Shown in pieces: positions 35,965-42,082 of a stretch of DNA of 42,082 bases; within the stretch, counting starts at the first letter, position 1; every line of letters starts with the position of its first letter. The position numbers and the translations under genes were made by a program. Origin of the DNA: Gammaproteobacteria bacterium. Its GTDB lineage: Bacteria > Pseudomonadota > Gammaproteobacteria > Chromatiales > Chromatiaceae. A model generated the notes under the pieces. It was not told the origin of the DNA and made no database searches. It saw nothing but the letters and a program-made list of their open reading frames with translations. The DNA is taken from assembly GCA_020445335.1 (NCBI GenBank), contig JAGRGU010000062.1:1-42082 (forward strand). The letters run 5' to 3'.

Positions 35965-36570
35965 TCAGTGGAGCAGCCCCTGCAACCTCTCCAGGTCCAG
36001 ATTTATACGCAGGTCGCTGATTTCGAAGATATCCTGCAACAGGCTGTAGAAAGGCTCGCCACCATTGTCGTCAGCGAGTGTTTCGAAGCACTCGTAGTAT
36101 GCTTCGGCAAGGGTCCGTATGAAGTGCTCATCCGCCGGCCTGAGCCTGTCGTTCTCTGTGGGTGCGGGAACGGGGAGGGTGGAGCTGCCACAGGCTTCGG
36201 CAATGCGTAGCAGTTCGGCGCTTACCGCCCCGACATAGGCGTCATCGTGCCGACGACCGAAGCGGTCGCTGGTGGAGAGTTGCAGCAGCAGCGCAGCACG
36301 TGCTTCGCCAGCGAGCCCCGTCAATGCTGTCGCCGTCTGCTCCGCCAGATCGGCAATCCTCGCCAGCTCCGGTGCCGGGGTCGTGGCAGACACGACCGTT
36401 TCGGTCACATCTTCCTGTGGGAGTTTTTCGTACTCCGCCAGTTCGTACTCCAGCGCGATGATGAAGACCCGTATACCCTCTGGGTCACCGATCGAGAGCC
36501 GTTTGAGCGATTGCTCGACAGCCTGGCTCTGTGGCTCCGTAAAGTATCGAGGAGTGATGAATCGGGTCAT
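35965..36570 (-). CDS. Unrecognised cytoplasmic protein in the gspAB operon
   Basis: A 201-residue, acidic, largely helical protein without signal peptide or membrane segment. It begins MTRFITPRYFTEPQSQAVEQ and has blocks YVGAVSAELLRIAEACG and DEHFIRTLAEAYYECFETLA. I do not recognise a family. It is the first gene of the minus-strand group, 7 bases before gspA, and shares the strand and probably promoter with gspA and gspB. That context suggests a role with the secretion accessory complex, but nothing in the sequence proves it. The ATG at 36568-36570 is the only reasonable start. Confidence 0.8.
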   Translation of the reverse strand: MTRFITPRYFTEPQSQAVEQSLKRLSIGDPEGIRVFIIALEYELAEYEKLPQEDVTETVVSATTPAPELARIADLAEQTATALTGLAGEARAALLLQLSTSDRFGRRHDDAYVGAVSAELLRIAEACGSSTLPVPAPTENDRLRPADEHFIRTLAEAYYECFETLADDNGGEPFYSLLQDIFEISDLRINLDLERLQGLLH

Positions 36571-36790
36571 GCCCCTGGCCTTGGGTCTGTGCCTTCGTGT
36601 TGTTGAAAATTAACACTATCGGCAACCGAAGTCTCGCCGCAGAGGGTGCGGGGTACAGAACTTGTAGCCTTTGACGCAGGACGAGCGGGCTCCCGGGCGG
36701 GAGCAGGGGGGACCGCTGGCCCGCAGGCGTAGCGCCGTGGCAAACCGGAGCTATGCCGCGCGCTCTGAGCTCAGGGTCGATGCGGGACGG

Positions 36791-37246
36791 CTAACCGCCC
36801 CAGAGCTTACGGATCCAGGAGCGTTTCTTCAGCTTGGGTCGGGCACCGGCGGCAAGGAAGAATCCGCTGTAGGCCATATCCTCCTCCATGATGTGCTTGG
36901 TGAGCCACACCTTGAGGAAGTGCATCAGCTCGAAGCCGATGGAGGCCTTGCCTTCGGCCACCTTGCGCTTCAAGTCCAGCACTTGATCCAGCAACTCCCG
37001 GTGATGCTCGTGATGCTCTTCGTAGCCGGGGTAGTCGAGGATGCGCATCAGGCTCTCTTCGACGGCGAAATGGATGCGCGTGTAGTCGGTAAGCTCGTTG
37101 AGGATCTCTCCGACGACCTGATTGCCATGACGCTCCTGAATTGCTTCATGCATGCGGTTTATGAGTTCGGTGAGCAGTTTGTGCTGCTCGTCGATCTCTT
37201 CGATGCCGACGCTGAGTTCGTCGGACCATTCGACAAATTTGGTCAC
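36791..37246 (-). CDS. Bacteriohemerythrin
   Basis: A 151-residue four-helix-bundle oxygen-binding protein. The di-iron ligand motifs are visible: EQHKLLTELINRMHEA, HFAVEESLM, the histidine-rich YEEHHEHHREL, and the C-terminal WLTKHIMEEDMAYSGFF. Length is just above a single-domain hemerythrin (~135), with a basic tail (KKRSWIRKLWGG) added. Such proteins deliver or sense oxygen in microaerophiles. The GTG at 37246 has GGGAG 8 bases before it and gives the usual start (MTKFVEWSDELSVGI). It stands alone on the minus strand. Confidence 0.93.
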   Translation of the reverse strand: MTKFVEWSDELSVGIEEIDEQHKLLTELINRMHEAIQERHGNQVVGEILNELTDYTRIHFAVEESLMRILDYPGYEEHHEHHRELLDQVLDLKRKVAEGKASIGFELMHFLKVWLTKHIMEEDMAYSGFFLAAGARPKLKKRSWIRKLWGG

Positions 37247-37467
37247 TGCCGGGCTCCCAATGCGGTGATGGAAAGAGTGCGATCGTTTGTGCCGGGAACG
37301 GAGAACAGCATCAACCGTTCACCGACCGGTGTCAATGTATCGGGCGCAACCGCGGGGAACTTGAGATTTCGATGGTGCCACCGGAGAGGACGGGGGACAC
37401 CGCACGAAGTGGCGTGCGGCCAAAACAGTGGTTTGCTTCGGCCGCCGGAGAGGAGATCGGCAGTAAA

Positions 37468-37665
37468 TCAGGCCCAGCTGTAGACCACCATGCGATAGGA
37501 GTCAGGGTCGTTCTGTCGCATCGCTTCCAGGTCGGGTGCCAGCTCCTCCTGCGGCGCATGCAGCGTCAGCTGCCGGTCGGCTGCGCTGTCCGATTCGCGT
37601 GGCATATAGTTGAACGGCAACAGCGGGATACACTCTTCTGGTCTGACAGCGTTATGGCGTTTCAT
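37468..37665 (-). CDS. Small protein of unknown function (65 residues)
   Basis: A 65-residue soluble protein beginning MKRHNAVRPEECIPLLPF and ending DSYRMVVYSWA, with one cysteine and no membrane segment. I do not recognise it. AGGA is 8 bases before the ATG at 37663-37665, a good start. An inverted repeat spans the ribosome-binding region and overlaps the start codon, hinting at translational control. An alternative frame extending to 37755 is less likely because the ribosome-binding site fits the inner start. Confidence 0.65.
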   Translation of the reverse strand: MKRHNAVRPEECIPLLPFNYMPRESDSAADRQLTLHAPQEELAPDLEAMRQNDPDSYRMVVYSWA

Positions 37666-37710
37666 ATCATTTGTCCTATGTTGACCTGCATTTAACGGAG
37701 CAAATGATAT
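37664..37710 (-). promoter_or_regulatory. Inverted repeat over the start of the 65-residue gene
   Basis: On the minus strand ATATCATTTG (37710-37701) pairs perfectly with CAAATGATAT (37673-37664), separated by 27 bases. The second arm covers the first two bases of the start codon and the bases between AGGA and ATG. In RNA it could hide the start; in DNA it could be an operator. Confidence 0.5.
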
Positions 37711-37813
37711 GCCACGAAATAAGAAGATATTGTTAATCAGGAGGTTGCAGTCCAATACCCCGATGTTCCGAAGTGCGCTGCAGGGTGAGTGTAAAAATTC
37801 CCGACAACTGAGT

Positions 37814-38425
37814 TCAGTCGGATTTGCGCGCCAGTATCCTCGCTACCGTGTCGACGATGGCCTGGGTCTGGGGATCGATTTCGATATTGACCAGGTCGCC
37901 AACCCGGCGCGCGCCGATGTTGGTGCGCGCGAGGGTCTCGGGAATCAGATTGACGTCGAAGGTCGCTTCGTCGACAGTGCCGATCGTCAGACTGATGCCA
38001 TCGATGCCGATGTAGCCCTTACTGAAGAGATAGTGCGCGAACGCCGCCGGCAGGCAGAAGCGCAAATTGTGGTTGTTGGCGCTTTCGTTCACTGCGATCA
38101 CCTGCGCGGTGCAGATGATGTGGCCTGACATCTGGTGACCACCGATCTCGTCGCCGAAACGGGCTGCACGCTCGATGTTGACCCGGTCGCCGGGCTGTAG
38201 CCGACCCAGGTTGGTAACCCTCAGAGTCTCCTGCATCAGGTCGAAGCTCACCAGATCCTCCGCGATCGCGGTCACTGTCAGGCAGCAGCCGTTGTGCGCG
38301 ACCGAAGCGCCGGGCGCGAGCCCTTCGAGCCAGGTTTGTGGAAATCTCAGAGTATGGGTCTGGAAGGCTTCGCTGCGCCTGATCGCAATTAACTCTGCCG
38401 TTCCCTGAACGATACCGGTGAACAT
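37814..38425 (-). CDS. ribC: Riboflavin synthase (alpha chain)
   Basis: A 203-residue protein with the two repeated lumazine-binding domains of riboflavin synthase: MFTGIVQGTAEL with GASVAHNGCCLTV in the first half, and MSGHIICTAQV with GYIGIDGISLTI in the second. It joins two molecules of dimethylribityllumazine to make riboflavin. The sequence is close to E. coli RibC (also called ribE), including IEIDPQTQAIVDTV near the end. It is not linked to other riboflavin genes here. It diverges from the following gene across 92 bases, too short to hold a full FMN riboswitch as well as both promoters. Confidence 0.95.
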   Translation of the reverse strand: MFTGIVQGTAELIAIRRSEAFQTHTLRFPQTWLEGLAPGASVAHNGCCLTVTAIAEDLVSFDLMQETLRVTNLGRLQPGDRVNIERAARFGDEIGGHQMSGHIICTAQVIAVNESANNHNLRFCLPAAFAHYLFSKGYIGIDGISLTIGTVDEATFDVNLIPETLARTNIGARRVGDLVNIEIDPQTQAIVDTVARILARKSD

Positions 38426-38517
38426 CTCTCCTCCGTTAACCAGCCACCGGGCGGCATGATAACATTCGTGCGCCGGGTTGCCCGCATCGGGCGAATTTCG
38501 TTCAAGGGGAGAGCAGA

Positions 38518-39327
38518 ATGCGCATTGTCAGATTCGAAGGGCCGGATGGCAGCCCTGTCTACGGTGAGGAGTTGGCTGGTGGTCAGGCGCGATTGCTGCA
38601 GGGAGACCCGCTCGCCGGCCTGATCCCGACCGGGGAGACGCTGGCCGTAGTCAGGCGTTTGGCTCCGATTGAGCCGGTCAACATCTTCTGCATCGGCCTG
38701 AACTATCGCGCGCACGCCGAGGAGACCGGCGCGCCCCTGCCCGAGAATCCAGTGGTATTCATGAAGCCCACTACCGCGCTCAATCATCCGGATTCGGAGA
38801 TTCGTCTGCCCGCCTGCTGCGTGCATGGTCCGGAGGTCGACTACGAGGCGGAACTGGCTGTGGTGATAGGTAAAAGCGCGACCAACGTGAGTGAGCAGGA
38901 TGCACTCGACCATGTGCTTGGCTACAGCTGCGCCAATGACGTCTCCGCGCGCCGCTGGCAGAAACATGGCGGAGGCGGTCAGTGGGTCAGAGGCAAGTCG
39001 TTCGATAGCTTCTGTCCGCTCGGACCGGTGCTTGTGACCGCTGACGAGATAGCCGATCCACAGGTGCTTCCGTTACGTACGCGACTTAACGGCAGGACGA
39101 TGCAGGAGGGCCACACCTCGGACATGATCTTTCCGGTGGCGAAGCTGATCCATCTGCTGAGCCAGGATACGACGCTGCTGCCCGGGACGGTGATTCTGAC
39201 CGGGACGCCGCCGGGGGTGGGGTTCGCGCGCAATCCCCCTGTCTATCTCGCGCCGGGTGATCGCATCGAGGTCGAGATCGAGGGTATCGGGGTATTGGCC
39301 AACAGCGTGGTGGCGGCGCACAGCTGA
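38518..39327 (+). CDS. Fumarylacetoacetate hydrolase family protein
   Basis: A 269-residue enzyme of the FAH superfamily, metal-dependent hydrolases, isomerases or decarboxylases of 2-oxo acids. The metal ligands are visible in GPEVDYEAELAVVIGK (two Glu) and the Asp in YSCANDVSAR; the catalytic stretch WVRGKSFDSFCPLGP and the end GTPPGVGFAR are intact. Exact substrate cannot be told; similar proteins act as acylpyruvase or oxaloacetate decarboxylase. GGGGAGAG stands directly before the ATG. It lies 9 bases from the convergent RRM gene. Confidence 0.92.
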   Translation: MRIVRFEGPDGSPVYGEELAGGQARLLQGDPLAGLIPTGETLAVVRRLAPIEPVNIFCIGLNYRAHAEETGAPLPENPVVFMKPTTALNHPDSEIRLPACCVHGPEVDYEAELAVVIGKSATNVSEQDALDHVLGYSCANDVSARRWQKHGGGGQWVRGKSFDSFCPLGPVLVTADEIADPQVLPLRTRLNGRTMQEGHTSDMIFPVAKLIHLLSQDTTLLPGTVILTGTPPGVGFARNPPVYLAPGDRIEVEIEGIGVLANSVVAAHS

Positions 39328-39336
39328 CAAGTCGGC

Positions 39337-39747
39337 CTACTGGCTCTGGTAGATGGTTTCCATTCTGAGCTCATGGCGCCGTCTGTCGCGGCGCCGCCGC
39401 TCGCCGTTGCGCGGCGGTTCGGAGAGGGCGAAGTGGTTGCGCCGGTCGCGTTCGGCGCTGCGCTCGTAGTAACGCCGCACGTCCACCACATTGCCGTTGA
39501 GCTTGCGGCCGTTGAGTTCATCGATCGCCGCAATAGCGCACTTGACCGGTTGGATGAAGACCAATCCATGGCACTCCAGGCTGCGGGTGGCGGGGTCCGA
39601 GAGACGCAGGATTCCGCAACGTTTGATCTCTCCCTGCTTGCCGGTGGGGATGAAGAGCAGGGTCTTTTTTCTCACCGCACTGCGGACGAACTTCTTCAAT
39701 CGCTCGTGTGATGTATCGGCCGAAATTTTCGCGATAATTAGCCACAT
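39337..39747 (-). CDS. RRM-type RNA-binding protein
   Basis: A 136-residue protein with one RNA-recognition motif (about 1-90; the RNP1-like strand reads CHGLVFIQP, and the last part NGRKLNGNVVDVRRYYER is typical). An Arg-rich tail (GERRRRDRRRHELR) follows. The N-terminal half (MWLIIAKISADTSHERLKKF) replaces a classical RNP2 strand. Its RNA target is unknown. AAGGA is 9 bases before the ATG. Confidence 0.85.
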   Translation of the reverse strand: MWLIIAKISADTSHERLKKFVRSAVRKKTLLFIPTGKQGEIKRCGILRLSDPATRSLECHGLVFIQPVKCAIAAIDELNGRKLNGNVVDVRRYYERSAERDRRNHFALSEPPRNGERRRRDRRRHELRMETIYQSQ

Positions 39748-39854
39748 AGGGTGTCGTCCTTGCGTTCAACCATACGCTGCGCGCTGCTTGACGCACAGGC
39801 CCTATTATAGCGGACCCCCTCCGCCGCGAAATGTTAACAATAGTGCGCCAGTTC

Positions 39855-40382
39855 TTATTCCGGGATGTTCGGCGGATCCAGATCCTCCGGGCGCACCGAT
39901 TCGGGATCGACCAGATTGAGCAGCCAGGATTTCAGAATATCGACGTGTTCGTTCTCCTCGGCAGCGAACTCCGCAGCCATTTCGCGCACCTCCGCTCTGG
40001 GGGAATTCTCGGCCACGGCGGCGTAGAAGTCGCGTCCGGCCTCCTCATTGTGGAGCGCATACTCGATGGCCTGGCGCCGGTTCATCATATAGTGCACCTC
40101 CTGCATGGGGCCGCTCTCCGGCCCTTCCGGGGTGCTCCATTTGAAATCCCACGGCAGAATCTGCGGCAGTGTCATCCCGTCGGCGTGGGACTTGATTTCG
40201 CGCGCGTGCAGCTCGCCGAAATGGGCCAGCTTGCGAAACAGCTTGGCCACTTCGGGGTTGTTGTGCACCTCCATGCTGTCGGCCAGCTCTTCATAGCGCT
40301 CTACCGATTCGTTCTCCAGCGCGATGGCGTGCGTCATGAACTCGGCGAGGGTATCGATAACCTGCGGATCTTTCGCGTTCAT
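39855..40382 (-). CDS. Ferritin-like di-iron (rubrerythrin-type) protein
   Basis: A 175-residue four-helix protein with two repeats of di-iron ligand motifs: ENESVERYEEL and FGELHAREI in the first pair of helices, then HNEEAGRDFYA and EENEHVDILKSWL in the second. No rubredoxin-type CxxC domain is present. Such proteins store iron or remove peroxide. The ATG (40380-40382) overlaps the korB stop in ATGA, so it is the third gene of the kor operon. A role in shielding the oxygen-sensitive ferredoxin oxidoreductase is a reasonable inference. Confidence 0.88.
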   Translation of the reverse strand: MNAKDPQVIDTLAEFMTHAIALENESVERYEELADSMEVHNNPEVAKLFRKLAHFGELHAREIKSHADGMTLPQILPWDFKWSTPEGPESGPMQEVHYMMNRRQAIEYALHNEEAGRDFYAAVAENSPRAEVREMAAEFAAEENEHVDILKSWLLNLVDPESVRPEDLDPPNIPE

Positions 40383-41206
40383 ACCTGAAATCCTCTCTCC
40401 AGTTGATCGACCTGCGTGGAGACCAGGTTCTCCGGCTGCCAGACGGGTATCCGCGACTGGTAGAGCAGGCCTGTGGACATGCCGTCGTCTGCCTGGATCC
40501 GGTGCGCCGCTTCCACCGGGTCGGCAGTCGGCTCCAACTCGAACGGCCGCACTATATTTTTCCACTCCTTCTGCTCGGGGCGGTAGGTGGTGCAGGGGCT
40601 GAGTCCCTGTACGAAGGAGAACCCCGGGTGTTCGATCGCAGCCACCAGCAGCTTGGCCAGACCGTTCGGGTCGCCGGTAAAACCACGCGCGATGAAGCTG
40701 GCACCCGAGGCAAGGGCGATTGCGGCAGGATTGAAACTGGGCACGCCCGGGCCGTGCGGCGTCAGTTTGCTCTCGGCCCAATCCGGTGCGGTGGTTGGGG
40801 AGGCCTGCCCCTTGGTCATGCCGTAAACCTCGTTGTCCATGACGATGTAGGTCATGTCCATGTTACGCCGGCAGGCGTGCAGAAAATGGTTGCCGCCGAT
40901 GGAGAAGCCGTCACCGTCGCCGCCGGCCACCAGCACGGTCAGTTCCGGCCGCGCCGCCTTGAGCCCCGAGGCAACCGCCAGAGCGCGGCCATGCACGCCG
41001 TGGAAGCCATAGACGGAGACGTAGGCCGGTAGGCGCGACGAGCAGCCGATGCCGGAGACCATAGCCACATCCTTGCGCGGCAGTGCGAGGTACGCGAGTG
41101 CCTTGGTGACCGCACTGAGTACTGCGAAATGGCCGCAGCCTGGGCACCAGACGGGCTTGACCTCGGTTTTGTAGAATTTGGGCTTGAGGGGGGTGTCGGT
41201 GCTCAT
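40379..41206 (-). CDS. korB: 2-oxoglutarate:ferredoxin oxidoreductase, beta subunit
   Basis: A 275-residue thiamine-diphosphate subunit of the 2-oxoacid:ferredoxin oxidoreductase family. The start VKPVWCPGCGHFAVL carries two of the cluster cysteines and GIGCSSRLPAY another; the TPP-binding motif GGDGDGFSIGGNHF with the distal YIVMDNEVYGMTKGQ is intact. With KorA it cleaves 2-oxoglutarate to succinyl-CoA and reduced ferredoxin, or runs in reverse in the reductive TCA cycle. It starts 1 base after the korA stop and overlaps the ferritin-like gene by 4. Confidence 0.93.
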   Translation of the reverse strand: MSTDTPLKPKFYKTEVKPVWCPGCGHFAVLSAVTKALAYLALPRKDVAMVSGIGCSSRLPAYVSVYGFHGVHGRALAVASGLKAARPELTVLVAGGDGDGFSIGGNHFLHACRRNMDMTYIVMDNEVYGMTKGQASPTTAPDWAESKLTPHGPGVPSFNPAAIALASGASFIARGFTGDPNGLAKLLVAAIEHPGFSFVQGLSPCTTYRPEQKEWKNIVRPFELEPTADPVEAAHRIQADDGMSTGLLYQSRIPVWQPENLVSTQVDQLERGFQV

Positions 41207-41207
41207 A

Positions 41208-42082
41208 TCAATTCCACTCCTCGATCATTTTGACGATCTCACCGGGACGGATCGGCAGCGGTCCGGGCTTGGCCAGCGCCCGCGCGCCGTCGGGTAGCAG
41301 ATTCTTCGAATGCAGATAGTGGAACAGCTGCGCGCCGTGGTTCTGCTCCACGGTCAGGATCCGCGAGGTGCCGGCCAGCGCCTCCAGCAGCCGCGCTTCC
41401 GGCAGCGGGCTCAGCAGCCGGATGGCGACCACCCGCGTCGCCCGGCCGGCGTCGCTCAGCCGTTCCGCCGCCTCGAACGCCGGGCCCGACGACGAGCCCC
41501 AGGCGATCAGGCAGTTCTCGCCCGCGCCGCGGATCTCCGCCCAGTGCTCGATGCCGTGGACAAGCTCCATCTTCTGCAGGCGCTTGTCGAGCTGCAGCTG
41601 GTGATCCAGCGGCATGCTAGAAGGGGTACCGCGCTCGTTGTGCTCCAGGCCGTCGGCAGTGTAGATGCAACCCTCGGTGCCCGGTATCGCCATCGGCGAG
41701 ATGCCATCCTCCGGTGCCAGGCTGTAGCGGCTGTAGTCACCCTCGCCCTGCTGCGCAATTCGCCGACCCTGCCCGGCGGGTGCCGCAGGCGGCGGATCGA
41801 TGACGCTGCGCGCCTGTCCCTGCGACTGGTCGGATAGAACGATGGCGACGGTCTGCAGCGCCTCCGCCAGATGTACCGCCCATTCGGTGGTGAAGGTACA
41901 GTCGCGGATGTTGAGCGCGCCCAGTACCAGATGCGGTGCATCGCCGTGGAAGCCGTAGAGGGCGATATTCAGATCGGACTGCTCGGATTTGGTCGGAATG
42001 CCGGTAGAGGGACCGCCACGCATCACGTTTGCGACCACGATCGGCGTCTCGCTGGTGACCGCCAGACCCAGCCCCTCCATCA
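41208..42082 (-). CDS. korA: 2-oxoglutarate:ferredoxin oxidoreductase, alpha subunit (5' part outside window)
   Basis: The C-terminal ~290 residues of the alpha subunit; the frame continues past the window end, so the visible MEGLGLAVTSE is internal. It includes VMRGGPSTGIPTKSEQSDL, the signature of KorA-type subunits, GYDAYRW-type features are absent, and the C-terminal domain II (ILTVEQNHGAQLFHYL) is clear. The N-terminal gamma-type domain, if fused, lies outside. Substrate specificity (2-oxoglutarate rather than pyruvate) is judged from overall resemblance to KorA. Confidence 0.9.
   Translation of the reverse strand, partial: MEGLGLAVTSETPIVVANVMRGGPSTGIPTKSEQSDLNIALYGFHGDAPHLVLGALNIRDCTFTTEWAVHLAEALQTVAIVLSDQSQGQARSVIDPPPAAPAGQGRRIAQQGEGDYSRYSLAPEDGISPMAIPGTEGCIYTADGLEHNERGTPSSMPLDHQLQLDKRLQKMELVHGIEHWAEIRGAGENCLIAWGSSSGPAFEAAERLSDAGRATRVVAIRLLSPLPEARLLEALAGTSRILTVEQNHGAQLFHYLHSKNLLPDGARALAKPGPLPIRPGEIVKMIEEWN

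Noticed and set aside
36671..37483. 270-codon plus-strand open frame over the hemerythrin gene
   Set aside because: Antisense to a clear bacteriohemerythrin; no ribosome-binding site or family match.
38426..38517. FMN riboswitch before riboflavin synthase
   Set aside because: Only 92 bases separate the divergent genes, and no RFN-type conserved elements were seen.

Overview
The window reads as chromosomal DNA of a GC-rich, sulfur-oxidising gammaproteobacterium (Chromatiales-like). The main pointers are a sulfide:quinone oxidoreductase, a 2-oxoglutarate:ferredoxin oxidoreductase, a conserved small protein of a family I associate with sulfur oxidisers, E. coli-like Uup and riboflavin synthase sequences, and a PEP-CTERM-type exported protein. 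This placement is inferred from the gene families; no rRNA or other phylogenetic marker was compared. I saw no rRNA, tRNA, CRISPR array, prophage or intact insertion sequence.

Left part (1-19.4 kb) is a mosaic of housekeeping and stress genes: the 3' end of the error-prone polymerase dnaE2, sulfide:quinone oxidoreductase, an lrgAB pair, an EamA permease, the DNA-alkylation regulator/repair protein Ada, the isoprenoid enzyme IspG, a large membrane MASE1-CHASE-PAS-GGDEF-EAL c-di-GMP protein, and a minus-strand group of stand-alone TrpB2, an FNR-like regulator and a small conserved protein. These are followed by the ABC-F ATPase Uup, a YpfJ-type metallopeptidase, a GT4 glycosyltransferase and an exported FKBP isomerase.

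The centre (20-36.6 kb) is visibly less GC-rich and holds an almost complete type II secretion system in the order gspL-M-E-F-D-G-H-I-J-K. The genes are tightly coupled except for gaps before gspF and gspD. No conventional gspC, gspN or gspO is present. GspD carries a lipobox, so it may be a self-piloting liposecretin. Behind gspK lies a convergent gene for an exported protein with a possible GspC/PilP-like beta-rich domain. It is followed by an 855-bp AT-rich control region with two sequences that fit the sigma-54 promoter layout, a PEP-CTERM-type protein gene, and a gene for an unrecognised exported protein with strongly biased codon use, leader hairpins and a strong terminator. An oppositely transcribed operon (unknown protein-gspA-gspB) closes the block. 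My working hypothesis is one surface/secretion module: a T2SS with its GspAB accessory pair and two exported proteins encoded beside it, one under apparent RpoN control.

The right part (36.8-42.1 kb) carries a bacteriohemerythrin, a 65-residue small protein with an inverted repeat over its start codon, riboflavin synthase, a fumarylacetoacetate-hydrolase family enzyme, an RRM protein, and a minus-strand operon of korA (cut by the window end), korB and a ferritin-like di-iron protein.
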